NCBI RefSeq assembly: GCF_027484545.1
Contig: NZ_JAIXST010000063.1
Coordinates: forward strand, 1 to 50,948
Direction of reading: 5' to 3'
DNA length: 50,948 bases
From: Runella sp.
Lineage (GTDB): Bacteria; Bacteroidota; Bacteroidia; Cytophagales; Spirosomataceae
The notes under the pieces are model-generated. The model saw only the letters and a list, made by a program, of their open reading frames with translations. It ran no database searches and had not been told where the DNA came from. Positions 16,157 through 23,897 of the stretch are shown piece after piece (positions within the stretch are counted from its first letter, which is position 1; each line of letters begins with the position of its first letter). The position numbers were made by a program, and so were the translations under genes.

Positions 16157-17842
16157 TTATTGTTCGGCATTTCTTACATACACTCGGGTTCGTTCTACTT
16201 CTCCCACCAAATGGTAGTTTTTTGTAATAAATTCATTCAATTTAGGAAAGGCTTCGTGGGCTTGCGTAGCGCGGTCGTTTAGCCAAAGACTGTTAGGGAT
16301 TGCATCCACAAACACTTTCGGGCGATTTTGCTCCAAGTCTGAAAGGTAGCGCTGATAGTACTTTTCACGCATGGGATGCGGATAAATACAACGTTCCGAA
16401 TGATTTTCTGCCGTTCCCTGAGGCATTTGTGTTTCAATGTGATAACGGCACATCCATCCCCATACGACTAAACGGTCTTTGGAAGTGGCATGTTGCAATA
16501 TCAATTTAGAAACGTTGCTGACCGGCACACGGTGATCAGCAGTTGACATATAGGTGTTCAGCGGTTGATGTTTAAGTATTTTATAACCAAAAACCGAGGT
16601 AAACGGTAGCAGAATAAGCAATGCTGTTAAGCTGCTAAACTGCTGATTTTTAAAGTTTTTATTGATAAAGAATGCACCTATTAACCCAAAAGGATAAATA
16701 CAAAGATTCAAGTAATGGACAAAATCGTTGCCTGATTTAGTAGCGGCATAAAGTGAAGCTACTAACCAAAAACAGGCGAAAAAAATAATTGTTAAAGGAG
16801 TTTTGCTTTGATTGTCCAGAAGCTTTTTAGGAACAAAAAAGGCTAACAATGAGCTCAAGCCTATACTTATCAGAAACACTATAAAATCAGGACTTTTGGC
16901 AAAGAACGACGGTATTCTCAAAATGGAATCAAGTACTGAACTGCCTCCTGCATAAATCAAGTTGCCAAGTACATAAAAATCCCAAAAATCGTCTAAAACC
17001 CCATAAGCTGCTGCCCAACCAATAATCAGCAGTGGAAAAGTTATCCCACCCGCGATTAATGCGCCTGCATTCCTGAAGAAATTTTTAGGTTGAAAAGTAA
17101 AGACCAATGAAAATAGCCCAATGACTGCCGCTTGCGGGACTACCTGAATTTTAGCAAAAGGACTCATTCCCAACACAAAGCCTAACCAAAATAGCCCTGA
17201 TAGTGCTAATGCTCGTCTGGATTTGTAATCCGGACGCAAACTGGCTTGCTCCCTTCTCCAAATGGACGGGGCCGCCCGTGCGGAAGGGCTGGGGATGAGG
17301 TTACTCAACAGCCAAAGTCCCCAATTCAACAGAAACACGGGCAATTGTTCACTCGAATAATGCACAAAATCAGCATCCTGTGTGAAGGTCACTAAAAATA
17401 AAGGTGGCAATAAGGCTAAACGAGCTACCGAACCATTGAAGAAATTTTTAACACTTTTGTAGAAAAACCACAAACTTCCCAGTACACAAAGCAAACCTAC
17501 CAACTTGGCAGAAGTGTAGTTTATGGCAATTCCAAAAAAAGAAGGAAGAAGTAAAACATAATTGTCCAAAGGGCCAATCGTTGTCCCGTCCACCGATTGC
17601 CAATAAATAGGGTATTGCTGTAAAGTAAGAGCATGGGCAATCATCTGGCTTTCGTCAGGATTTATTTCCTGATTGAAAATGACGATTGGTAAGCGCATCA
17701 GTATCACCAATGTACCCGAAGCTACCAAAAAAAGGAGCTCCTGAATTCTGATTTTGTTCCCATACACCAACAATGCCACTGCCGCCGCCAATAGGTAGCC
17801 GAGCGCAAAGTAAACTACGGGAAAATCATCGAAACTTAGCAC
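16157..17842 (-). CDS. polytopic membrane glycosyltransferase (GT39/GT83-like) with in-frame repeat insertion
   Basis: A 561-residue integral membrane protein with about 11-12 hydrophobic segments. The first extracytoplasmic loop has NPDESQMIAHAL, placed like the acidic catalytic motif of ArnT/PMT-type GT-C transferases, which take sugar from polyprenyl-phosphate donors. The C-terminal 120 residues form a soluble periplasmic part. The only nearby start is GTG at 17842. Residues about 181-212 (NLIPSPSARAAP...SRRALA) are encoded by palindromic repeat DNA and interrupt the space between two membrane helices. Their arginine-rich character suggests a cytoplasmic loop. Function may be kept if the loop tolerates 32 extra residues. 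Confidence 0.82.
   Translation of the reverse strand: MLSFDDFPVVYFALGYLLAAAVALLVYGNKIRIQELLFLVASGTLVILMRLPIVIFNQEINPDESQMIAHALTLQQYPIYWQSVDGTTIGPLDNYVLLLPSFFGIAINYTSAKLVGLLCVLGSLWFFYKSVKNFFNGSVARLALLPPLFLVTFTQDADFVHYSSEQLPVFLLNWGLWLLSNLIPSPSARAAPSIWRREQASLRPDYKSRRALALSGLFWLGFVLGMSPFAKIQVVPQAAVIGLFSLVFTFQPKNFFRNAGALIAGGITFPLLIIGWAAAYGVLDDFWDFYVLGNLIYAGGSSVLDSILRIPSFFAKSPDFIVFLISIGLSSLLAFFVPKKLLDNQSKTPLTIIFFACFWLVASLYAATKSGNDFVHYLNLCIYPFGLIGAFFINKNFKNQQFSSLTALLILLPFTSVFGYKILKHQPLNTYMSTADHRVPVSNVSKLILQHATSKDRLVVWGWMCRYHIETQMPQGTAENHSERCIYPHPMREKYYQRYLSDLEQNRPKVFVDAIPNSLWLNDRATQAHEAFPKLNEFITKNYHLVGEVERTRVYVRNAEQ
17215..17297. repeat. composite palindromic repeat inside a coding gene
   Basis: Two hairpin elements lie side by side. 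The first is GTCTGGATT-tgt-AATCCGGAC (17215-17235). The second is a G-rich element (17249-17297) beginning CTCCCTTCTCCA and ending GGGCTGGGGATGAGG. The second element's ends match the right arm of the DUF559 cassette (26967-27002). A 17-mer, CGGGGCCGCCCGTGCGG, sits in its middle and recurs inverted at 21774-21790. Confidence 0.8.
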
Positions 17843-17884
17843 AGAGTAAGTAATCTGTTAGTTATAAATTAGAGACCCATTTTA

Positions 17885-18856
17885 CTACAAACCGTGAACT
17901 GAAGACTGCGAACTGTCCATATCCTCTACTTTTTCAATAAAATCACGGTATTGAAGCACAGGGATAAATTGCTGTTGGGTGCGGTATTGTAACACCATAA
18001 ATACTAAAAACAGTGAAATCAGGAAGGATTGCAGCACCACAATCAACAAAGCGGAACTTAACGTAGATGCCCAGCCCGGTGATGCATTGTTGATCCATTT
18101 CAAAAACAATACGACAAAAATGACAAACAGAGCTGCCACCGACATGCCAATGGAGAAAATCAAAATTCGAACCGCTGTTACGTCAATCAAAACCGAAATC
18201 GTACTGAGGCCATGCAAAACCAGCGATACAAAATTCATTTTACTTTCTCCCGCCAGTCGCTTTCCGCGTTCAGTAGGGACAGCCTCATACGGAATCCTTG
18301 ATTTAATAATCCCTCCCGGAAAGTTGTTCCAAATTTCCGATACACGCACCAAGTTCTGCAAGCGTCGTTGAGGAATGAGTGAAAAATTGCCGAATGTGAT
18401 AACCTTACCCGTCAACTGCCTGAAAATGAATTTATAAATTCCGTAAAAGAACCGAAAAGTAAAGCTTTCCTGACGTTTGGTCCGTTGGGCAAAAATAATA
18501 CGGTCGGGTGATTTTTTAGAAGCGGCCACAAGGGCGTTGATATCTTTGGGCGCATCTTCGCCATCGGCATCCATCACAATCACCTTGTCACAAGCTACTT
18601 CTTTAGCAATGTAGGACAAGCCGATTGCTATTGCTCGTTGATGTCCAAGATTACGGTAAAGGCGCACTATCTGTACTTTTTGACCGCCGAAAGGTGCCAA
18701 TCGTTCCAAATCCTGACTTGAGCAATCATCTACAATAACCAAAGACGTAGCAGCCAGTGTATCGGCCGCTACGTCTTCGTTAATGCGTTCGATGAGCAGG
18801 TTCAGCGCCTCCCAATCGTTGTATTGTGGTATGAGTATGACGTATTTAGGAGTCAT
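17885..18856 (-). CDS. family 2 glycosyltransferase with C-terminal membrane helices (GtrB-like)
   Basis: A 323-residue polyprenyl-phosphate glycosyltransferase candidate. The GT-A part has YVILIPQYNDWEALNLLIERI, VIVDDCSSQD and the metal motif VIVMDADGEDAPKDI. Two strong membrane helices follow at about 225-295 (RILIFSIGMSVAALFVIFVVLFL and ALLIVVLQSFLISLFLVFMVL). This is the GtrB/DPM3-fused layout that makes polyprenyl-phosphate sugars, the donors used by GT-C enzymes such as its downstream neighbour. The C-terminal SSQSSVHGL comes from a GTTCGCAGTCTTCAGTTCAC repeat tract, so the real tail is probably shorter in relatives. Confidence 0.88.
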   Translation of the reverse strand: MTPKYVILIPQYNDWEALNLLIERINEDVAADTLAATSLVIVDDCSSQDLERLAPFGGQKVQIVRLYRNLGHQRAIAIGLSYIAKEVACDKVIVMDADGEDAPKDINALVAASKKSPDRIIFAQRTKRQESFTFRFFYGIYKFIFRQLTGKVITFGNFSLIPQRRLQNLVRVSEIWNNFPGGIIKSRIPYEAVPTERGKRLAGESKMNFVSLVLHGLSTISVLIDVTAVRILIFSIGMSVAALFVIFVVLFLKWINNASPGWASTLSSALLIVVLQSFLISLFLVFMVLQYRTQQQFIPVLQYRDFIEKVEDMDSSQSSVHGL

Positions 18857-18863
18857 TTAACAG

Positions 18864-19937
18864 TTACACAGGTAATGCTAAGCGAGCGGCAATACCGTCG
18901 TGAATTTGGCTAAGTGTGCTTTCGAGATCATACGACCAGTTCCAATCCGGATAATGACTCTTAAATTTGGTTAAGTCGCTTACGTACCAAATGTGGTCTC
19001 CGATACGGTTAGTCTCTGAATAATGATACGTCAATTTTTTGCCGGCGATTTTTTCACAAATAGCAATAGCTTCCAACATAGAGCAGTTGGCATAACGTCC
19101 GCCACCGGCATTGTAAGCTTCGCCTGGGCGTGGGTTTTGGTAAAAATGCCAAAACATATTTACTAAGTCGTAGCTGTGAATATTATCACGTACCTGTTTT
19201 CCTTTGTAACCAAAAATGGTGTAAGGATTGCCGGTAATTGTACATTTCATTAAATAGGCTAAAAAGCCGTGCAACTGCGCTCCGGAGTGATTAGGACCCG
19301 TTAAGCAACCGCCGCGAAATACCCCTACTTTCATTCCGAAATAGCGACCGTATTCCTGACACATAATATCAGCAGCTACTTTAGAAGCTCCAAAAATCGA
19401 GTGTTTGGTATGATCAAGACTATGGTGTTCGTCAATTCCATTTTTGAAATAAGCATGGTCTTCCGAAATCTCCCAACGAGTTTCCAATTCTACCAATGGA
19501 AGGTAATTGGGATTATCGCCGTATACTTTATTGGTAGAAGTAAAGATAAACACTGCTTCGGGGCAATTCTGCCGAGTCATTTCCAGCATATTGAGCGTAC
19601 CTACGGCATTTACACCAAAGTCAGTAAAAGGCTCACGCGCTGCCCAATCGTGGCTGGGTTGTGCTGCTGCGTGGACGATAAGTTTAATATCAGCCCCATA
19701 TTCTTTAAAAATGGGTTCCAGTTGGCTTACTTCACGAATATCTGCGCTATAGTGCTTATAATTAGTGTAAGCGTCCTGAATACGATTACGGTTCCATTCC
19801 GTGTTACCGTCCTGACCGAAAAAATATTGACGTAAGTTATTATCTACCCCAATAACGAGGTCAAATTTATCAGCAAAAAACGCTACGGATTCGCTTCCAA
19901 TCAATCCGGCCGAACCAGTGACAAGTGCAATGTTCAT
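18864..19937 (-). CDS. NAD-dependent sugar epimerase, CDP-tyvelose/paratose 2-epimerase-like
   Basis: A 357-residue extended short-chain dehydrogenase. The NAD motif is [11 protein letters not shown] (7-17), then [39 protein letters not shown], and the segment [22 protein letters not shown], characteristic of CDP-tyvelose 2-epimerases (RfbE). Where the catalytic YxxxK is expected the sequence reads FGASK (Phe182, Lys186), so the usual tyrosine is replaced. It is the first gene of the minus-strand glycan cluster, directly before the GtrB-like transferase. Likely product: a rare nucleotide sugar for the surface glycan. Confidence 0.85.
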   Translation of the reverse strand: MNIALVTGSAGLIGSESVAFFADKFDLVIGVDNNLRQYFFGQDGNTEWNRNRIQDAYTNYKHYSADIREVSQLEPIFKEYGADIKLIVHAAAQPSHDWAAREPFTDFGVNAVGTLNMLEMTRQNCPEAVFIFTSTNKVYGDNPNYLPLVELETRWEISEDHAYFKNGIDEHHSLDHTKHSIFGASKVAADIMCQEYGRYFGMKVGVFRGGCLTGPNHSGAQLHGFLAYLMKCTITGNPYTIFGYKGKQVRDNIHSYDLVNMFWHFYQNPRPGEAYNAGGGRYANCSMLEAIAICEKIAGKKLTYHYSETNRIGDHIWYVSDLTKFKSHYPDWNWSYDLESTLSQIHDGIAARLALPV

Positions 19938-20051
19938 ACAAGAATCGTCTTTTTGAAGTGTGTTAATATTAGAAAACTTCTATTTTTCTTGAAATAAGGG
20001 TGTAAAATAAGCCAAAAAAGTTCAATTCGCCTAATCCGTAAAATAAGTCGT

Positions 20052-21086
20052 TTACTCCATTTTGTCCAATTTGAAGGTAAATGTTGTCCCTTTGTCCACT
20101 TTACTGGCTACTGTGATTTTTGAACCGTGAGCACTGAGAATGTGCTTTACGATGGCTAACCCCAGTCCTGTCCCTCCTTTTTCACGCGAACGGCTTTTAT
20201 CGACTCTATAAAAACGCTCAAAAATTCGGGGCAAATGTTCCGACGGAATTCCGGGGCCATTATCCCGTACCGAAATCGCAAAATGTTTTTTATCTTCCTC
20301 AAAATGTACAATTACCTTACCATTATCATTCCCATATTTTATAGCGTTTTCGATAAGGTTAGTCATTACTTGGGAGATTCGTTGTGGGTCGGCCTTTACC
20401 CAAGCGTGTGGCATTTGATCTGGTTTGATTTTTAAAACGGTATTTCGCTGATTGGCTTTGTTTTCGAGTTGTTCACATACTTCTAAGGTAAGCAATCGCA
20501 AATCCACCTTTTCTTTGTGCATTCTGATTTCGCCCGTTTCCATTTGCGAGAGTGCTACCAAATCTTTCACCAGAGCATCGAGTCCGTCAAGACTCTTTGC
20601 TGCTTTCAGAAGAAATTTATCTCGCACTTTTTCGTCATACATCGCTCCGTCCAACAGCGTAAGTATGAATCCCTGCGCAGCAAAAATGGGTGTTTTCAAT
20701 TCGTGCGAGACATCCGCTAAAAACTCTCGACGAAATACTTCCAATTTTTTGAGTTCATCAATCTCCTGCTGCTTTTTGGCTACGTAGACAAAAATTTCCT
20801 GATTAAGTTTCTTTAGCGGGTTTGAATTACTTACTATCTCTTTACGAGGAAAGCTAAAGTCTTTTAGTTTAAGTCGCTGAATAGTTTGGTGCATCTTGGT
20901 TACTTCTCGGTACACCAAAATTTCGATAGCATACAAAATCATAAAAAAAGACGCAGAAAAACTCGCTAAACCTACTACAAAAAGCATACTTTGGTTTACG
21001 CCATTTACAAAAGACAGAAATGCAACCGTAATAGTTGAGATTAGCAGAGCAAGTAAAAAAGCGGTAATGCGCGGATTGAGTCGCAT
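20052..21086 (-). CDS. PhoR-like sensor histidine kinase
   Basis: A 344-residue membrane kinase. Two N-terminal helices (about 9-28 and 33-57) flank almost no periplasmic loop, so sensing is probably within or near the membrane. His128 in the H-box FLADVSHELKTPIFAAQGF is the phosphorylation site. The N-box NLIENAIKYG, G1 DNGPGIP, F-box IFERFYRVDKSRSREKGGTGLGLAIVKHI and G2 motifs are all present. No response regulator is adjacent. A TAACTTTG box on its strand lies at 21121-21114, divergent from rpmG. Confidence 0.93.
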   Translation of the reverse strand: MRLNPRITAFLLALLISTITVAFLSFVNGVNQSMLFVVGLASFSASFFMILYAIEILVYREVTKMHQTIQRLKLKDFSFPRKEIVSNSNPLKKLNQEIFVYVAKKQQEIDELKKLEVFRREFLADVSHELKTPIFAAQGFILTLLDGAMYDEKVRDKFLLKAAKSLDGLDALVKDLVALSQMETGEIRMHKEKVDLRLLTLEVCEQLENKANQRNTVLKIKPDQMPHAWVKADPQRISQVMTNLIENAIKYGNDNGKVIVHFEEDKKHFAISVRDNGPGIPSEHLPRIFERFYRVDKSRSREKGGTGLGLAIVKHILSAHGSKITVASKVDKGTTFTFKLDKME

Positions 21087-21113
21087 AATTTTGGATAGAG
21101 GTGCTTTATTTCA

Positions 21114-21121
21114 CAAAGTTA
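21114..21121 (-). promoter_or_regulatory. -7 box of the histidine kinase gene
   Basis: TAACTTTG on the minus strand, about 28 bases before the ATG. No good TTG -33 box at 17-23 bases. Confidence 0.5.
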
Positions 21122-21156
21122 ACCAAATATTTTTATCGAAATTTTAAGAAAATGTT

Positions 21157-21186
21157 TTGTCTTCTACCTGACTATCCGTAACTTTG
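21157..21186 (+). promoter_or_regulatory. rpmG promoter
   Basis: TTG at 21157-21159, a 19-base spacer and TAACTTTG at 21179-21186 fit the Bacteroidota consensus exactly. The ATG of rpmG follows at 21216. Confidence 0.85.
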
Positions 21187-21215
21187 CACTCCGTTTTGAA
21201 AATTGAAGCAAAGCA

Positions 21216-21398
21216 ATGGCAAAGAAAGGTAACAGAATACAAGTAATTTTGGAATGCACTGCTCAGAAAGAATCAGGTGTTCCCGGGATGTCGCGCTACA
21301 TCACCACTAAGAATCGTAAAAATACGCCGGCTCGTATTGAAATGAAGAAATACAATCCGTATTTGAAAAAAGTAACGGTTCATAAAGAAATTAAATAA
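21216..21398 (+). CDS. rpmG: 50S ribosomal protein L33
   Basis: A 60-residue protein starting [18 protein letters not shown] and ending [17 protein letters not shown], the usual bacterial L33 pattern. It lacks the CxxC zinc pairs of the zinc-binding form: the segment holds one cysteine (ILECTAQ) and [12 protein letters not shown], so this is the zinc-free type. It binds the 50S E-site region. It starts a + strand set with DUF4295. In many Bacteroidota rpmB precedes rpmG; here a divergent kinase gene takes that place. Confidence 0.97.
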   Translation: MAKKGNRIQVILECTAQKESGVPGMSRYITTKNRKNTPARIEMKKYNPYLKKVTVHKEIK

Positions 21399-21483
21399 TT
21401 CGTCATTTGTTAATCGTTAGCCGCTTAATTGGTACTGTTAAACGATTGACTATTAGCAATTAACAAATCTAAACTATACTAAC

Positions 21484-21636
21484 ATGGCAAAGAAAGTAGT
21501 TGCAACCCTGAAAAAAGAAGGTGGTAAGACTTACGCCAAAGTGATTCAAGCAATTAAATCACCTAAGACAGGCGCTTACACTTTTAAGGAGGTCATCGTT
21601 CCCACCGATGAGGTACAGGCTGCGTTGAAAAACTAA
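21484..21636 (+). CDS. DUF4295 small protein
   Basis: A 50-residue basic protein, MAKKVVATLKKEGGKTYAK...EVQAALKN. This short family is restricted to Bacteroidota and regularly sits between rpmG and ftsY, as here. A ribosome-associated role has been suspected from this conserved place, but the sequence has no catalytic motif. ATG 21484 is 86 bases after the L33 stop. A strong terminator follows at 21671, so it probably shares the rpmG transcript. Confidence 0.93.
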   Translation: MAKKVVATLKKEGGKTYAKVIQAIKSPKTGAYTFKEVIVPTDEVQAALKN

Positions 21637-21670
21637 TCCGCATACTCTGTTACCACAACGATATTTGAGA

Positions 21671-21694
21671 AAGTCCCCTTGAGGGACTTTTTTT
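21671..21694 (+). terminator. terminator after DUF4295
   Basis: Stem AAGTCCC / GGGACTT with a five-base loop and a run of seven T's. It separates rpmG-DUF4295 from ftsY. Confidence 0.85.
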
Positions 21695-21773
21695 GTTGTA
21701 CATTTGTTAAGTAGTAGCAGAATAAGATAGTAAAAGTTATTCTGTTTTAATAACTGTTATAAACTGTAAACGG

Positions 21774-21790
21774 CCGCACGGGCGGCCCCG
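21774..21790. repeat. 17-base GC-rich repeat before ftsY
   Basis: CCGCACGGGCGGCCCCG is the exact reverse complement of 17267-17283, inside the polytopic glycosyltransferase gene. It sits about 10 bases before the ftsY ATG, within the expected ribosome-binding region. Confidence 0.8.
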
Positions 21791-21800
21791 CTACCGTAAC

Positions 21801-22757
21801 ATGGGTTTATTTGATTTCTTCTCTAAAGAAAAAAAAGAATCGCTCGACAAAGGGCTCGAAAAATCAAAAGAAAGTCTTTTTGGCAAGTTGAGCCGTGCCA
21901 TCATTGGAAAATCCACCGTAGATGAAGAGGTACTGGACGAACTGGAAGAAATTCTCATCAGTTCAGATGTAGGTGTTGGTACCACTGTAAAGATTATAAA
22001 ACGAATTGAAGACCGAGTATCGCGCGATAAATACACAAGCACCAGTGAGCTGGACACTATTTTACGCGACGAGATTGCTGCCTTACTGACCGAAAATCAG
22101 TCGGTCGATATTAAAGACAGTTATGAAACTGAGAACCTTCCCAAGCCTTACGTTATTATGGTGGTAGGCGTAAATGGCGCAGGAAAAACAACGACTATCG
22201 GTAAACTCGCTCATCAGTTCAATAAACGCGGTAAAAAAGTAGTGTTGGGAGCCGGCGATACATTTCGCGCAGCAGCGGTGGATCAGCTTAAAACGTGGGG
22301 GCAACGTGCAGGTGTACCCGTGATTGAACATGGAATGAATACCGACCCGGCGGCCGTAGCGCATGATGCGGTAAAAAAAGGCGTAGAAATGGGAGCAGAC
22401 GTCGTGATTGTAGACACGGCAGGACGATTGCACACGAAAGTAAACTTGATGAACGAATTAACGAAAATCAAGCGGGTTATGCAGAAAGTGCTACCTGATG
22501 CCCCTCATGAAGTGCTTTTGGTATTGGATGGAAGTACGGGGCAAAATGCGGTAATTCAGGCTCGTGAGTTTACGAAAGCAACAGAAGTGACCGCTTTAGC
22601 TATTACAAAATTGGATGGTACGGCAAAGGGCGGAGTAGTCATAGGTATTTCGGATGAATTTAAAATTCCGGTCAAATACATTGGTGTTGGTGAGAAAATG
22701 GATGATTTGCAGGTATTTGATCGCACCCAATTTGTAGATTCCTTATTTAAAAAATAA
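21801..22757 (+). CDS. ftsY: signal recognition particle receptor FtsY
   Basis: A 318-residue SRP-family GTPase that docks the ribosome-SRP complex at the membrane. N domain (about 1-110, LFDFFSKEKKESLDKGLEK...) and G domain: G1 GVNGAGKTTTIGKLA, G2/IBD GDTFRAAAVDQLKTW, G3 DTAGRLHT, G4 TKLDGTAKGG, and the closing GVGEKMDDLQVFD. The long acidic A domain of enterobacterial FtsY is missing, as usual for Bacteroidota. A 17-base GC-rich repeat lies just before its start. The protease gene begins 17 bases after the stop. Confidence 0.97.
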   Translation: MGLFDFFSKEKKESLDKGLEKSKESLFGKLSRAIIGKSTVDEEVLDELEEILISSDVGVGTTVKIIKRIEDRVSRDKYTSTSELDTILRDEIAALLTENQSVDIKDSYETENLPKPYVIMVVGVNGAGKTTTIGKLAHQFNKRGKKVVLGAGDTFRAAAVDQLKTWGQRAGVPVIEHGMNTDPAAVAHDAVKKGVEMGADVVIVDTAGRLHTKVNLMNELTKIKRVMQKVLPDAPHEVLLVLDGSTGQNAVIQAREFTKATEVTALAITKLDGTAKGGVVIGISDEFKIPVKYIGVGEKMDDLQVFDRTQFVDSLFKK

Positions 22758-22773
22758 TAAACCCTGCAACTTT

Positions 22774-23871
22774 ATGAAACCACTTCACGCACGTATAGGT
22801 GGGTACCGAGCTGGTGCCGTTCCTGACGATGTACAAAAACGTTCCACCAAAAAACGTAATTTACCATCCAAAGTTGATTTACGTAAATTCCTGACCAGTA
22901 TAGAAGTACAAGTAGGAAATAGCTGCGTGGCCAATGCAATGGCCGGAGCTTATGAGTACTTGGCAAAACGCGAATTGGGAGATTCGGCAGATGTAAGTAG
23001 GCTGTTTATCTACTATAATGCTCGAAAATACCAAGGGGAAGAAGGCGAAGATAACGGGTCAATGATGCAGGATGCCATTGAGGCACTGAAAGAATATGGT
23101 GCCTGTTCAGAACAACTTTGGCCTAACGATGAAGAAATATTAACTGAAGAGCCAGACGAAGATTCGTATAATCACGGCAGTAATTTTAAAATTGTAGAAG
23201 CAGAATACGTTGAAACCGATTTAGATATCTGGCGGAGTGCGCTTGCCGATGGTTATCCCATTGCTTTTGCCCTAAATACATTTGACTCTTTTGATAAAGC
23301 CACGTCGAATAAAGGGCGGGTTATCATGCCCAAAAAGTCAGATAAAGTACGCAATACTCACGGTTGGCACGCCATGTTGTGTGTGGGTTACTCGGATCCT
23401 GACGAGGTATTTATTGTGCGAAACTCGTGGGGGGAAAATTGGGGCCAAAGTGGATATTGCTACATTCCTTACGCTTATATAATGGATGAGGATTTTAATG
23501 GACATGATTCCTGGATAATCAAAGCCGTTGAAAATTTATCTTACGATGACGATGTAGCGGTAGAGGATGACGATTCTCTGTTTTATAACGAAGATGCTTT
23601 GTATCTCGTCGATTTTTATATTCAGATAAAAGACGAAGACGAATTTAGCACTGCGTTGGAAGAACTTTGCCTCGAATATGTCGAATCAGAAGAAGATTAT
23701 TATTTTGATTATGAGATGATTGAGGACGAAGAAGGGGTAGAATACTTAGAAATTTCTAATTTTGAAATTATAGTAGAAGACCCCGATGCGTTTTTGGAAG
23801 CATTGGATGAACTCTGTCTTGAATACGCTATTGATGAAGATTATGAGTACGAAATAGCAGAAGCAGAGTAG
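22774..23871 (+). CDS. papain-like (C1 family) cysteine protease with acidic C-terminal tail
   Basis: A 365-residue protein without signal peptide, so probably cytoplasmic. Catalytic Cys51 lies in QVGNSCVANAMAGAYEYL with Gln46 as likely oxyanion residue, His199 in HGWHAMLCVGY, and Asn217 in VRNSWGENWGQSGYCYIP. After residue 252 comes a region of about 110 residues, almost a third of them Asp or Glu, with a repeated unit: FSTALEELCLEYV (291-303) and FLEALDELCLEYA (340-352). The tail may be an inhibitory, substrate-docking or partner-binding module. It starts 17 bases after ftsY and probably shares its transcript. Confidence 0.85.
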   Translation: MKPLHARIGGYRAGAVPDDVQKRSTKKRNLPSKVDLRKFLTSIEVQVGNSCVANAMAGAYEYLAKRELGDSADVSRLFIYYNARKYQGEEGEDNGSMMQDAIEALKEYGACSEQLWPNDEEILTEEPDEDSYNHGSNFKIVEAEYVETDLDIWRSALADGYPIAFALNTFDSFDKATSNKGRVIMPKKSDKVRNTHGWHAMLCVGYSDPDEVFIVRNSWGENWGQSGYCYIPYAYIMDEDFNGHDSWIIKAVENLSYDDDVAVEDDDSLFYNEDALYLVDFYIQIKDEDEFSTALEELCLEYVESEEDYYFDYEMIEDEEGVEYLEISNFEIIVEDPDAFLEALDELCLEYAIDEDYEYEIAEAE

Positions 23872-23886
23872 TTATTACTCTGCTTT
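23861..23886. terminator. terminator overlapping the protease stop codon
   Basis: Stem AAGCAGAGTA / TACTCTGCTT with a five-base loop spans the TAG stop of the protease gene. It also serves the convergent methyltransferase gene. Confidence 0.7.
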
Positions 23887-23897
23887 CTGAACATTTT

